Of a stretch of 64,000 bases of DNA, positions 43,895-53,032 are shown piece after piece; positions within the stretch are counted from its first letter, which is position 1; the number at the start of each line of letters is the position of its first letter. The notes beneath the pieces were generated by a model. That model ran no database searches. It had not been told where the DNA came from and was given only the letters and a program-made list of their open reading frames with translations. This DNA is from JANQIO01 sp036351375 (lineage in GTDB: Bacteria > Pseudomonadota > Gammaproteobacteria > Pseudomonadales > Halieaceae): NCBI GenBank assembly GCA_036351375.1, contig JAZBOY010000093.1:1-64000 (forward strand), written 5' to 3'. Made by a program: the position numbers and the translations under genes.

Positions 43895-44779
43895 TCACTT
43901 GATGTGCTTGAGAATGCCGTCCAGCTCATCCAGTGAACTGTATGACAGCACCAGTTTCCCCTTGCCGGAGGCACTGTGCTTGATCTGTACCGGCGCACCG
44001 AGTCTCTGGGCCAGGTCATCCTGCAACTGGCGTACGTTGGGGTCGAGTTTAGCCGCAGGCTTCGGCGGCCGATCGCGATCGGCGATCAGTTTACGTACCA
44101 GCGCTTCGGTCTGCCGCACTGACATGCCTTTTGCCACCACATTTCGGGCTGCTGCGGATTGCTCGTCGCCCGGCAATCCCAGCAGCGCCTTGCCGTGACC
44201 CATTTCCAGGTCACCGTGTTCCAGCAGGGTGCGCACATCGTCGCGCAGTGACATCAGGCGCAACAGGTTGGTCACCGTACTACGACTCTTGCCCACCGCT
44301 TCCGCGACCTGCTGTTGGGTCAACTCGAACTCCTGCTGAAGGCGCTGCAGGGCGATGGCTTCCTCGATCGGGTTCAGGTCTTCACGCTGGATGTTCTCAA
44401 TCAGTGCCATGGCAATCGCTGCTTCATCGGGCACTTCGCGCACCAGGGCAGGTATGCTCTCGAGACCGGCCAGTTGGGTAGCCCGCCAGCGACGTTCCCC
44501 GGCAATGATTTCGTACTTGCCTTCACCCACCGGTCGCAACACGATGGGTTGCATGACCCCCTGGGCCTTGATGCTGTTGGCCAGTTCCTGCAGGGCTTCC
44601 TGGTCCATATCGCGACGCGGCTGGTACTTGCCACGACGGATCAGGTCGACGGGGATGTCTTTCAGCTCACCGTTCTCGACAACTTCGCCGCTGTCATTGC
44701 CCTCGGCGGCACTCGCCGGCGCCTGGGATCCCAGCAGGGCATCAAGTCCGCGCCCCAGTCCTCGCTTCTTTGCAGCCAT
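43895..44779 (-). CDS. parB: Chromosome partitioning protein ParB
   Basis: parS-binding CTP-switch protein for origin segregation, 294 residues. The N-terminus MAAKKRGLGRGLDALLG contacts ParA. The CTP-binding region has GKYEIIAGERRWRATQLAG with the GxRRxRA patch, and ENIQREDLNPIEEA leads into the helix-turn-helix LTQQQVAEAVGKSRSTVTNLLRL. The C-terminus is a dimerisation domain. Its ATG follows immediately after the parA stop. Two perfect parS sites lie 12-13 kb away in recF. Confidence 0.97.
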   Translation of the reverse strand: MAAKKRGLGRGLDALLGSQAPASAAEGNDSGEVVENGELKDIPVDLIRRGKYQPRRDMDQEALQELANSIKAQGVMQPIVLRPVGEGKYEIIAGERRWRATQLAGLESIPALVREVPDEAAIAMALIENIQREDLNPIEEAIALQRLQQEFELTQQQVAEAVGKSRSTVTNLLRLMSLRDDVRTLLEHGDLEMGHGKALLGLPGDEQSAAARNVVAKGMSVRQTEALVRKLIADRDRPPKPAAKLDPNVRQLQDDLAQRLGAPVQIKHSASGKGKLVLSYSSLDELDGILKHIK

Positions 44780-45616
44780 CTACTCTTGCTCCGAAAAACT
44801 GTCTGCCAGTACCGCACCGAGGGTTGCGACCTCAGCGGGCAATTCACCGGTCTGTCGCCTGATCACTTCTCCCGCCAGGGCAAGATAGGCCTGTGCGCCA
44901 CGCGACCGCGGGTCGTACTGAATGGCCGGCACGCCAAAACTGGGGGCCTCCGCCAGCCTGACATTGCGAGGGATAACGGTGCGGTAAAGGCGATCGCCAA
45001 AATGCTGCTGCAACTGGGCCGACACATCATTGGTCAGGCTGTTGCGAGGGTCGTACATGGTGCGCAGCAGGCCCTCGACGTGCAGTTCCGGATTGACGGA
45101 TGCAGCAACCCGCTGGATGGTATCCATCAGGGCAGTCAGCCCTTCCAGCGCGAAGTACTCGCATTGCATGGGAATCAACACGCTGTCCGCAGCCACCAGC
45201 CCGTTGAGTGTCAACATGTTCAATGAAGGCGGGCAGTCAACGAGGATGTAATCGTAGCTGTCGCGAACGACCTCCAGGGCTTCTTTGAGGCGCTTTTCCT
45301 TGTGAACGGTGTCGATGAGTTCAACTTCTGCCGCAGTCAGGTCACTGTTGGCCGGCAGCACATCAAAGTCGCCAGGCTCCGAGACGCATTTGACCTCGGC
45401 GACCGGCCGGCGGTGTACCAGCACGTCGTAGACAGACAGATCCAATTCATACTTGTCGATACCGCTGCCCATGGTGGCGTTGCCCTGGGGATCCAGGTCT
45501 ACCATCAGCACCCGCTTGCGGGTAGCGGCCAGGGACGCGGCAAGGTTCACGCAGGTGGTGGTCTTGCCAACACCGCCTTTCTGATTGGCAACTGCCAGAA
45601 TCTTAGCCAAGCCCAT
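44780..45616 (-). CDS. parA: Chromosome partitioning ATPase ParA (Soj)
   Basis: Walker-type ATPase that moves ParB-parS complexes, 278 residues. Deviant Walker A KGGVGKTT at residues 13-20, Walker A' VDLDPQGNAT, and Walker B YILVDCPPSLNMLTLN. The short N-terminus without a DNA-binding domain is typical of chromosomal ParA. It follows rsmG by 29 bp, giving mnmG-rsmG-parA-parB. Confidence 0.97.
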   Translation of the reverse strand: MGLAKILAVANQKGGVGKTTTCVNLAASLAATRKRVLMVDLDPQGNATMGSGIDKYELDLSVYDVLVHRRPVAEVKCVSEPGDFDVLPANSDLTAAEVELIDTVHKEKRLKEALEVVRDSYDYILVDCPPSLNMLTLNGLVAADSVLIPMQCEYFALEGLTALMDTIQRVAASVNPELHVEGLLRTMYDPRNSLTNDVSAQLQQHFGDRLYRTVIPRNVRLAEAPSFGVPAIQYDPRSRGAQAYLALAGEVIRRQTGELPAEVATLGAVLADSFSEQE

Positions 45617-45645
45617 TCCCCATTGCGTTCAGTTCTACCCCGCAG

Positions 45646-46287
45646 CTATGCCAGTGCCAGCTCTACCAGGTGGCGTTCTTCTTCGAGCCCCGGTACCCTC
45701 AGCGGCGTCACGCCCACCAGGCGAACAGTCTCTTGCAGGGCCGCCAATTCCTCATCAGGGACTCTGCCCTTCATGGCCAGCATACGGGTGCCAGCACCAC
45801 ACAGCTGTATGCAGCAAGCCACCATGTCTGGTAGCGACGCAAAGGCGCGGGACAGCACCAGGTCGTATACCGCCTCCGGCTGCCAGGCTTCGGCCCGGGC
45901 GTGGCGGACAGCCATATTATCCAAGCCCAAAGCAGTTTTCACCTGAAACAGAAAGCGGGTCTTCTTGCCATTGCTGTCGAGCAGGTCCATGTCTACGTCA
46001 TCCCGCAGGATGGCCAGTGGCACCCCGGGCAGGCCGCCGCCAGTCCCAACGTCGATAGCGCGGTGTGCAGCCGGTGGCAGGTGTGGTAGCAGCGCAAGCG
46101 AGTCAAGCAGGTGGCGGGTAACCATCTCCAGAGGGTCGCGAACAGCGGTGAGGTTGTAACTGCTGTTCCAGCGCAGCAGCAAATCAAGGTAAGCCAGCAG
46201 CTGTTCACACTGCCGCGGTGTCGCATCAATACCCAATGCAGCCATGCCGGCCTTCAGGCGCTGGCCTGCCGCATCAGGAGCAGACAT
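45646..46287 (-). CDS. rsmG: 16S rRNA (guanine-527-N7)-methyltransferase
   Basis: SAM-dependent enzyme methylating G527 of 16S rRNA (formerly gidB), 213 residues. Landmarks: LRWNSSYNLTAVRDPLEMVTRHLLDSLA, motif I AIDVGTGGGLPGVPLAI, and LSRAFASLPDMV. It follows mnmG by 4 bp. Confidence 0.96.
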   Translation of the reverse strand: MSAPDAAGQRLKAGMAALGIDATPRQCEQLLAYLDLLLRWNSSYNLTAVRDPLEMVTRHLLDSLALLPHLPPAAHRAIDVGTGGGLPGVPLAILRDDVDMDLLDSNGKKTRFLFQVKTALGLDNMAVRHARAEAWQPEAVYDLVLSRAFASLPDMVACCIQLCGAGTRMLAMKGRVPDEELAALQETVRLVGVTPLRVPGLEEERHLVELALA

Positions 46288-46291
46288 GGAT

Positions 46292-48181
46292 TCAGGCGAT
46301 CTGGCGGTCGAGCTGGCCGCGCTTCTTGAGGTGAATCAGCAGCAATGAAACCGCCGCCGGAGTGACCCCGGGAATCCGCGAGGCCTGTGCCAGGGTGAGC
46401 GGCCGCGACTCCTGCAGTTTCTGCTTGACCTCGTTAGACAGGCCATCAATGGCCTGGTAGTCGAGGTTTTCGGGCAGGTGCATATTCTCGTGCCGGCGCA
46501 GGCGCTCGACCTCGTCCTGTTGGCGGTCGATGTAGCCAGCATACTTGGCCTGGATCTCCACTTGCTGTGCAACGTCCACCGGCGCCGCTTCGCCCGGCAG
46601 GGCGGCAGCGATTTCGGCATAGCCGAGCTCCGGCCGGCGCAGCAAATCCATGGCGGAGTATTCCCGTGCCAGGGGCTGCTTGATATGGGGCGCCAACTGC
46701 TCGGCACTATCAGTACCGGGGTGGATGATGGTACTGACGAGTCGAGCCTGCTCCCGTGCGATTCCCTCGCGCTTGGCTTCGAAACGCGCCCAACGCTGAT
46801 CGTCGACAAGACCCAGTTCCCGGCCCTGCTCGGTCAGGCGCAGGTCGGCATTGTCTTCCCGCAGCAGCAGGCGATACTCGGCCCGAGAGGTGAACATACG
46901 ATAGGGTTCCAGGGTGCCAAGAGTGATCAGGTCGTCAACCAGGACACCGATATAAGCTTCATCGCGACGCGGGCACCAGGGATCACGTTCCTGACATTGC
47001 AACGCCGCGTTGAGGCCGGCCAACAGGCCCTGGGCGGCGGCCTCCTCGTAACCGGTCGTGCCGTTGATCTGCCCCGCGAAAAACAGGCCGGGAACAGCGC
47101 GGGTTTCCAGTGAGTACTGAAGGTCGCGAGGATCGAAAAAGTCATATTCGATTGCGTAACCGGGCCGCGTGATATGGGCATTTTCGAACCCGGCAATAGA
47201 GCGCACCATGGCCTGCTGCACGTCGAAGGGCAGGCTGGTGGAAATGCCGTTGGGGTACAGTTCGCGCGTGGTCAGGCCCTCGGGTTCGATAAACACCTGG
47301 TGCGAACTCTTGTCCGCAAAGCGGTGAATCTTGTCCTCGATCGACGGGCAATACCGCGGGCCTGTGCCCTCGATAACGCCGGTGAACATCGGCGAACGAT
47401 CCAGGGCGGCGCGCACAATCTCGTGACTGCGCTCATTGGTATAGGTAATCCAGCAGCAGCGTTGCTCCGGGTGCTCTTCAGCGCTGCCCATAAAGGACAT
47501 CACCGGCGCGGGCTCGTCACCCCACTGCTCCTCAAGGTCTGTGAAGTCCACGCTGCCCGCATCGATACGCGGCGGTGTGCCGGTTTTCAACCGCTCTACC
47601 CGGAAAGGCAGATCACGCAGGCGTTGGGCCAACGCGATGGACGGTGGGTCTCCGGCACGCCCACCGGCATGGTTGTCGAGGCCGATATGAATTTTTCCGC
47701 CCAGGAAGGTACCCGTAGTCAACACCACGCAGCGCGCCCGGAACGAGAGGCCCATCTGGGTGACTGCCCCGACGGCGCGGCCATTTTCAATGATCAGGTC
47801 ATCAACGGCTTGCTGGAAAATCGACAGGTTTGGCTCGGCTTCCAGGATCTGCCGGATCGCATTCCGGTACAGCACCCGGTCAGCCTGTGCACGGGTAGCC
47901 CGCACCGCTGGCCCCTTGCGCGCATTGAGAGTGCGGAACTGTATACCGGCCCGGTCGGTGGCACGCGCCATGGCCCCGCCGAGGGCGTCCACTTCCTTGA
48001 CCAGGTGGCTCTTGCCAATACCTCCGATTGCCGGATTGCAGGACATCTGCCCGAGCGTATCGATGCTATGAGTCAGCAGCAGGGTACGACAACCCATACG
48101 GGCAGCCGCCAGGCACGCTTCGGTGCCGGCGTGTCCGCCGCCGATGACGATTACGTCGTAGCTGTCGCTGCTGTGGGCCAT
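46292..48181 (-). CDS. mnmG: tRNA uridine-5-carboxymethylaminomethyl synthase MnmG
   Basis: FAD protein that with MnmE modifies the wobble uridine of tRNAs. From the ATG at 48181 (MAHSSDSYDVIVIGGGHAGTEA) the length is 629 residues, equal to E. coli MnmG; the ATG at 48235 is not used by homologues. GGGHAGTEAC (FAD), CNPAIGGIGKSHLVKEVDALGG and GTGPRYCPSIEDK are intact. A good promoter match lies 65-90 bp upstream. Confidence 0.97.
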   Translation of the reverse strand: MAHSSDSYDVIVIGGGHAGTEACLAAARMGCRTLLLTHSIDTLGQMSCNPAIGGIGKSHLVKEVDALGGAMARATDRAGIQFRTLNARKGPAVRATRAQADRVLYRNAIRQILEAEPNLSIFQQAVDDLIIENGRAVGAVTQMGLSFRARCVVLTTGTFLGGKIHIGLDNHAGGRAGDPPSIALAQRLRDLPFRVERLKTGTPPRIDAGSVDFTDLEEQWGDEPAPVMSFMGSAEEHPEQRCCWITYTNERSHEIVRAALDRSPMFTGVIEGTGPRYCPSIEDKIHRFADKSSHQVFIEPEGLTTRELYPNGISTSLPFDVQQAMVRSIAGFENAHITRPGYAIEYDFFDPRDLQYSLETRAVPGLFFAGQINGTTGYEEAAAQGLLAGLNAALQCQERDPWCPRRDEAYIGVLVDDLITLGTLEPYRMFTSRAEYRLLLREDNADLRLTEQGRELGLVDDQRWARFEAKREGIAREQARLVSTIIHPGTDSAEQLAPHIKQPLAREYSAMDLLRRPELGYAEIAAALPGEAAPVDVAQQVEIQAKYAGYIDRQQDEVERLRRHENMHLPENLDYQAIDGLSNEVKQKLQESRPLTLAQASRIPGVTPAAVSLLLIHLKKRGQLDRQIA

Positions 48182-48661
48182 GTCGTGATTGCCTGCCTGT
48201 GTACTGGCGACCCGTTTCAGCGGGTATGCCATCAAGGGAGCGCGATTATAAAGTGATCGACTGGGCTGATCAAAAGATGATCACGTAATCTTTAATAGAA
48301 AATAGTGAAAGAAATATATAGGTATATATAGAAGTAATACTGTCGTTATTAATAGCCTCCCGATTTCTGGGGGAAAGCCTGATAAAACTAGCTATATCAA
48401 TGGGTTAAGCTAGCAATAACCCGGTAGTATCCCCTGATACTGGCGGTAATTAGGGCTGCAAGGAACGGGGATAAGCATGGACTTCGATTGCGCCTGTCCC
48501 GCACTCCGTTTCTCTTCAACCACTTACTCACGTGTGTGCTCAGTGACAGCCCACAGCTTGTTAGTCACGCTGCGTGCGCGTACCCGGCTTATTGCCGCGT
48601 GCTGTTAACTTTGATAACAGACACTGGGTAGCCTGTGGATGGTATTGGAGATAGCTGTGGG
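48182..48661. other. Non-coding gap between mnmG and mnmE, AT-rich, with inverted repeats
   Basis: 480 bp without a gene. From 48280 to 48360 it is strongly AT-rich (ATATATAGGTATATATAG) in an otherwise GC-rich genome. Three GATC sites fall within 48254-48282. Inverted repeats: CTAGCT/AGCTAG at 48388-48413, AGTATC-CCCT-GATACT at 48426-48441, CTGTTA/TAACAG at 48602-48620. Two 7/9 DnaA-box-like sequences, TGTGGATGG (48634) and TGTGGGTTA (48656), lie near the mnmE stop. This is the location of oriC in E. coli; here the rpmH-dnaA gap is the better origin. Confidence 0.6.
48245..48273 (-). promoter_or_regulatory. Sigma-70 promoter of mnmG
   Basis: Minus strand -35 TTGATC (48268-48273), 17-bp spacer, perfect -10 TATAAT (48245-48250). 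Predicted start near 48238, 57 bp before the mnmG ATG. The -35 and spacer contain GATC sites, so Dam-type methylation could influence it if such an enzyme exists. Confidence 0.65.
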
Positions 48662-50035
48662 TTATTTGCCGATGCAGAAGCTTGAGAAGATTTCGCCCAA
48701 CAGGGCGTCAGCGCTCATGGCCCCGGTTATTTCACCCAGTGCCGCGTGGCAACGCTTGAGATCTTCAGCCAGTAGTTCACCGGCCCCATGTTCCACTTGT
48801 ACGCGGGCATCATCCAGGCACTGCGCCGCCTGTTGCAGGGCCTCGATATGGCGTCGACGGGCAATGAAGCCATGAGCTTCATCTGCCTCGAAACCCATGC
48901 TGGCCTTGAGGTGCTGCCGAAGTAATTCCATACCGGCGCCGGTCCTGGCGGACAGGCTGATCACGGTGGCATCGACATGTTGCGTCACCGCCGGTACTGA
49001 GCCGGTCAGATCGCACTTGTTGTGAACGATGGTCACTGGAATATCTGTTGATAGTTCCCGGTGTAACTCCGGCCAGAGGGTGTCGGTATCCGCGGCCGCG
49101 GACTGCGAGTCGCTGGCGTCCACGACCAACAGCACCTGGTCGGCGCTGGCCATTTCCTGCCAGGCACGCTTGATGCCTTCCCGCTCGACCAGGTCGTCGC
49201 TGGCACGCAGGCCTGCTGTATCGACGACGTGCAGGGGCATGCCGTCGATCTGGATGTGCTCACGCAGAACGTCGCGGGTCGTTCCCTCTATGGCGGTAAC
49301 GATCGCCGACTCCTCACCGCTGAGAGCGTTCAGCAGGCTCGACTTGCCGGCATTGGGGCGGCCGGCGATCACCAGCTTCATTCCGTCGCGCAGTATTCTG
49401 CCCTGTCGTGCGCTGGCGGTCACGATGGCCAGCTGTGTCTCTATATCCTGGAGTCTTTCCGCCACCTGCCCCTCGGCGAGGAAGTCGATTTCCTCTTCCG
49501 GAAAGTCGATAGCTGCCTCGACATAGACGCGCAGCGCCAACAGCTGCTCCATGAGCGTGGCGATCTGTCGGGAGAATTCGCCGGCCAGGGAGCGGTTGGC
49601 GCTGCGCACGCCGGCCTCGGTAGTGGCGCTGATCAGGTCAGCGATGGCTTCCGCCTGGGCCAGGTCCATTTTGTCATTGAGAAACGCGCGCTGGCTGAAT
49701 TCTCCAGGGGTCGCCAGCCTGGCTCCCAGTTGGCAACAACGTTCCAGCAACAGGTCCATCACGACGGTGCCGCCATGGCCGTGGAATTCCATGACCTCTT
49801 CACCGGTGAACGAATGGGGTGCGGGAAAGTAAAGCGCTATGCCGCTGTCCAGGATCTGGCCATCGGCATCCAGGAAACGGCAAAAGTGTGCGTGTCGCGG
49901 ACGAAAATCACGTCCGCAAAGAGTGTTGCCTATGCGGTAGGCGTCACGGCCGGACAGGCGCACGATGCCAATACCGCCCTGGCCCGGTGCGGTAGCCACG
50001 GCGGCGATGGTGTCCTGCTCAATGGCGGGATTCAC
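48662..50035 (-). CDS. mnmE: tRNA modification GTPase MnmE
   Basis: Partner of MnmG in tRNA wobble-uridine modification, 457 residues. N-terminal MNPAIEQDTIAAVATAPGQGGIGIVRLSG binds a folate cofactor; the G domain has GRPNAGKSSLLNAL, a DTAGL switch (VVDTAGLRA) and NKCD; the protein ends with the catalytic CIGK motif. It follows yidC by 16 bp. Confidence 0.97.
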   Translation of the reverse strand: MNPAIEQDTIAAVATAPGQGGIGIVRLSGRDAYRIGNTLCGRDFRPRHAHFCRFLDADGQILDSGIALYFPAPHSFTGEEVMEFHGHGGTVVMDLLLERCCQLGARLATPGEFSQRAFLNDKMDLAQAEAIADLISATTEAGVRSANRSLAGEFSRQIATLMEQLLALRVYVEAAIDFPEEEIDFLAEGQVAERLQDIETQLAIVTASARQGRILRDGMKLVIAGRPNAGKSSLLNALSGEESAIVTAIEGTTRDVLREHIQIDGMPLHVVDTAGLRASDDLVEREGIKRAWQEMASADQVLLVVDASDSQSAAADTDTLWPELHRELSTDIPVTIVHNKCDLTGSVPAVTQHVDATVISLSARTGAGMELLRQHLKASMGFEADEAHGFIARRRHIEALQQAAQCLDDARVQVEHGAGELLAEDLKRCHAALGEITGAMSADALLGEIFSSFCIGK

Positions 50036-50051
50036 ATTCGCAACGACAGCG

Positions 50052-51728
50052 TCAGGCTTTGCTGCCGGTCTGTTCTATTTGCCGGGTGATATACCACTGC
50101 TGCGCGATGGACAGCAGGTTGTTGGTCACCCAGTACAGCACCAGGCCGGCGGGGAACCACAGGAAGAAGAACGTGAATACGATCGGCATCCACTGCATGA
50201 TCTTGGCCTGCATCGGGTCCGGCGGTGGCGGTGCCAGCTTCTGTTGGAACCACATGCTGGCGCCCATGATCAGCGGCAGAATGAAGTATGGGTCCATGAC
50301 CGAAAGGTCCTGGATCCAGCCGAAGAAAGGAGCCTGCCTGAGTTCTACACTCTCCATAAGTACCCAGTACAGGGCGATGAATACCGGCATCTGGACAAGG
50401 ATAGGCAGGCAACCGCTGAGCGGATTGATCTTCTCCTTCTTGTACAGGTTCATCATTTCCTGGGACTGCTTCTGCTTGTCTTCCGCATAGCGCTCACGAA
50501 TGGCCTGAAGCTGCGGTTGCACCCGCCGCATATTGGCCATGGAGCGGTAGCTGGTGGCGGACAGCTTGAAGAAAGCCGCCTTGATCAACACGGTCAGGAG
50601 GATAATTGCCACGCCCCAGTTATTGACGAAGCCGTAGATTTTGATCAGTAACCAGAACAGGGGCTGAGCGATCCACCACAGCCAGCCGTAATCAACGCTG
50701 AGGTCCAGGTACTCCGAGATTTCTGCAAGGCGATACTGGTCTTTGGGACCGGCATAGAATTCCGCAGCGATTCTGCCCTGCTGGCCGGGGTCCACGGTGA
50801 TGGCGGGTGAAACAAAACCGGCAATATTGAAACCGGTGTTGGTCACCCGGGTACTGTAGTTGTGGGTCATTTGCGCATCGGGAATCCAGGCGCTGAGGAA
50901 GTAGTGCTGGATCATCGCAATCCAGCCGCCGGCGACCTTTTCCTTGAGAGGCTTTTCCGCCATGTCCTCGAAGTCGTACTTCGCAAAGCGCTCGTCGGGC
51001 AAGGTGGTGGCGGCACCGAGGAAGGGAACCATACCCATACCGCTGGACAGTTCAGCGGAGGGATCGCCGCTGCTGTCACGCTTGATCTGTCCAAACAGGT
51101 TGGCCTGCCAGCGTTCTGTTGAATTGTTGGTCACCAGGTATTCGACCCTTACCAGGTAATCACCGCGGGTGAAGGTGAAGCGCTTGGTCACTTCAACCTC
51201 GCCGTCGGTCACGGCCTGGAGATCGATGACGAGTTCATCTTCGCCGTCGCCCATCGAAAAGCTGTCTGCACTCGCGCTGAAGCGCGCTCGCCCGCTGGCA
51301 TCGATACCGTCCTTGCCGATCAATCCGCTCTGGGCCACGTAACTGCGGCGCTCGTTGTCTTCCAACAGCAGGAAAGGTACCGCCGGATTCTCCAGACGGG
51401 CGGGAAAGTCAAAGAGGGCGACTTCTGTAATGTCGCCACCCGTCAGGTCGATCTGTACCTGCATGATGTCGGTGCTGACAGAAATGCGTTCGCGGCCACT
51501 GGGGACTGGCGCTGCGGGCTGGCTCGGTGAATCTACGACAGGGATGTCTTCACTCTCTGTTGTCGTCGGTGCCTGCGGTAATTCGGCGACTGCGGCCTCA
51601 TTGGCCGCAACGGCGCTGGGGGGAATGGCGGAAGGCGCACGAGCTTCCCTGAAGTTGACCCACTCGGTCAACAGCATGAAAGACAGCACGGCGATAACGC
51701 CAATCAACAGTGATCGAATGACATCCAT
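50052..51728 (-). CDS. yidC: Membrane protein insertase YidC
   Basis: Inserts and folds inner-membrane proteins, alone or with SecYEG. The 558 residues start MDVIRSLLIGVIAVLSFML at 51728 and follow the long gammaproteobacterial form: first helix, a large periplasmic domain, then the conserved insertase core (VAIILLTVLIKAAFFKLSATSYRSMANMRRVQPQL, GCLPILVQMPVFIALYWVL). Located in the classical rpmH-rnpA-yidD-yidC-mnmE cluster. Confidence 0.97.
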   Translation of the reverse strand: MDVIRSLLIGVIAVLSFMLLTEWVNFREARAPSAIPPSAVAANEAAVAELPQAPTTTESEDIPVVDSPSQPAAPVPSGRERISVSTDIMQVQIDLTGGDITEVALFDFPARLENPAVPFLLLEDNERRSYVAQSGLIGKDGIDASGRARFSASADSFSMGDGEDELVIDLQAVTDGEVEVTKRFTFTRGDYLVRVEYLVTNNSTERWQANLFGQIKRDSSGDPSAELSSGMGMVPFLGAATTLPDERFAKYDFEDMAEKPLKEKVAGGWIAMIQHYFLSAWIPDAQMTHNYSTRVTNTGFNIAGFVSPAITVDPGQQGRIAAEFYAGPKDQYRLAEISEYLDLSVDYGWLWWIAQPLFWLLIKIYGFVNNWGVAIILLTVLIKAAFFKLSATSYRSMANMRRVQPQLQAIRERYAEDKQKQSQEMMNLYKKEKINPLSGCLPILVQMPVFIALYWVLMESVELRQAPFFGWIQDLSVMDPYFILPLIMGASMWFQQKLAPPPPDPMQAKIMQWMPIVFTFFFLWFPAGLVLYWVTNNLLSIAQQWYITRQIEQTGSKA

Positions 51729-51738
51729 AATCGAATCT

Positions 51739-52023
51739 TCAGGAATGAGTGGTGGAAGGTGGCACCGGGTCGTAGCCGCCTTCGTGCCAGGGGTGACAGC
51801 GGCCAAGGCGTCTAAGGGTTAGCCAGGCGCCGCGCAGGGCACCGTGGCTTTCTATCGCCTCCTGCGCATAGTGAGAGCAGCTTGGGTGGAATCGGCACTG
51901 GTTGCCGATCCATGGGCTGAGCAGCAGGCGGTACAGTTTGATCAGGGCTACCAGTGCAAGGACGGGAAGGTCGCGCCAGCCAATGCCGTGTGCGAGGTTG
52001 TCTGACTTTGTGCTACTACTCAT
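51739..52023 (-). CDS. yidD: Membrane protein insertion efficiency factor YidD
   Basis: Small membrane-associated helper of YidC, 94 residues from the ATG at 52023 that overlaps the rnpA stop (ATGA). Conserved LIKLYRLLLSPWIGNQCRFHPSCSHYAQEAIESHG and RCHPWHEGGYDPVP are present. The open frame upstream to 52074 lies in rnpA and is not used. Confidence 0.94.
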   Translation of the reverse strand: MSSSTKSDNLAHGIGWRDLPVLALVALIKLYRLLLSPWIGNQCRFHPSCSHYAQEAIESHGALRGAWLTLRRLGRCHPWHEGGYDPVPPSTTHS

Positions 52024-52400
52024 CCGGATGCCTTGTTCGCTACTGTTGCCTGCTTCTCGGTCAGCTTTTGCCACTGCTGGCGCACTATAGAGGAAAGCGC
52101 CTTGTTGTCCAGCGCATCCACGCCCTTGCGGGCCATCACAACCACATCAAGGCCTCGCGCATCTGGGGCTCGGTTGCGAAACACTTCCCTCACGATACGT
52201 TTGAAGCGATTGCGCTGCACAGCAAGCTTGACGTTTTTCTTGGCCACAATGATGCCAAGGCGATGGTGATTCAGGGTGTTGGGAGTAGCGAGGAAGAGAA
52301 GGTATTTGTGAGAGGCGCGAAGTTCGGCCGCGTCAAACACGCGGCCGTAAGCGGCGGCATCGAGCAAACGGTCCTTCCGGGGGAAGGAGTGGTCGTGCAT
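52020..52400 (-). CDS. rnpA: Ribonuclease P protein component
   Basis: Basic protein subunit of RNase P, 126 residues. The N-terminal FPRKDRLLDAAAYGRVFD and the RNA-binding QRNRFKRIVREVFR motif are typical. It follows rpmH by 18 bp; the two are expected to be co-transcribed. Confidence 0.95.
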   Translation of the reverse strand: MHDHSFPRKDRLLDAAAYGRVFDAAELRASHKYLLFLATPNTLNHHRLGIIVAKKNVKLAVQRNRFKRIVREVFRNRAPDARGLDVVVMARKGVDALDNKALSSIVRQQWQKLTEKQATVANKASG

Positions 52401-52418
52401 TGCCGCCAGTACCGGGCA

Positions 52419-52553
52419 TCAGGCGGCGAGGCGCTTGCGACCCTTTGCGCGACGGCGGTTGATGACCTGACGGCCATTCTTGGTGGCCATGCGTGAGCGA
52501 AAACCGTGCGTGCGCTTGCGCTTCAGTACACTGGGCTGGAACGTTCTTTTCAT
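52419..52553 (-). CDS. rpmH: 50S ribosomal protein L34
   Basis: 44-residue, very basic protein read directly from the minus strand: MKRTFQPSVLKRKRTHGFRS at the start and RRRAKGRKRLAA at the end, the full-length L34 sequence. It is the first gene of the rpmH-rnpA-yidD-yidC-mnmE cluster and is preceded by the tandem-repeat leader. Confidence 0.97.
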   Translation of the reverse strand: MKRTFQPSVLKRKRTHGFRSRMATKNGRQVINRRRAKGRKRLAA

Positions 52554-52601
52554 GACAGAAGTCCTGGTATCTATTCGTTAATCTTGTATGCGGCCTGGTT
52601 G

Positions 52602-52673
52602 CTAACCGAGGGCTCTCTACTAGCTGAGGGCTCTTAACCACTAAGGGCTCTTAACCAGCTGACGGCTCTAATC
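52602..52673 (-). repeat. Four tandem ~18-bp repeats in the rpmH leader
   Basis: The motif GAGGGCTCT or a one-base variant occurs at 52608, 52626, 52643 and 52661 (plus strand), spaced 18, 17 and 18 bp, with related flanks (TTAACCA, CTAACC, AGCTGA). Read on the rpmH strand each unit is roughly AAGAGCCCTCAGCTRGT. The array lies between the predicted rpmH transcription start and the L34 ribosome site, so it should be transcribed. Confidence 0.8.
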
Positions 52674-52701
52674 CCACTGGGGGCCGCGCAAAAGGGCGTG
52701 T

Positions 52702-52730
52702 ATTCTAGTGAAACGTGGTCACAGATTCAA
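52702..52730 (-). promoter_or_regulatory. Sigma-70 promoter of rpmH
   Basis: Minus strand -35 TTGAAT (52725-52730), 17-bp spacer, -10 TAGAAT (52702-52707, 5/6). Predicted start near 52695, giving a ~140-nt leader that includes the tandem repeats. Confidence 0.6.
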
Positions 52731-52913
52731 TCAGTAAATCAATGATATAGCGGCGATCTTCGCCCTGACTCCGAGGCGCCTGAGGCAACCCGAAAGCGGC
52801 GCGTTGAGGAGATAGCCGCCTGTCGTGTCGCCCTCTCTTCGGGTTCGCGCAAGCCGCTGAATTTCATGGATTTTGTCTCGAGATAAACAAGTTTTCTGCC
52901 CTTCAGCAACAAC

Positions 52914-52922
52914 TTATCCACA
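52914..52922 (+). promoter_or_regulatory. DnaA box
   Basis: TTATCCACA, exact consensus, at the left edge of the AT-rich stretch. Confidence 0.9.
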
Positions 52923-53032
52923 TGTTAACAACAAGAAAAAAATATTTTTCCTGAACCGTATTGACAGTTTTTGAGGTTCTGTAACTTACTGATAAGTATA
53001 ATGAAAAATGAAATGTGACAGTTTTCTGAAGG

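Noticed and set aside
52961..53002. TTGACA at 52961 and TATAAT at 52997 as a dnaA promoter
   Set aside because: Spacer is 30 bp, far from 17; each may be an isolated AT-rich match within the origin.
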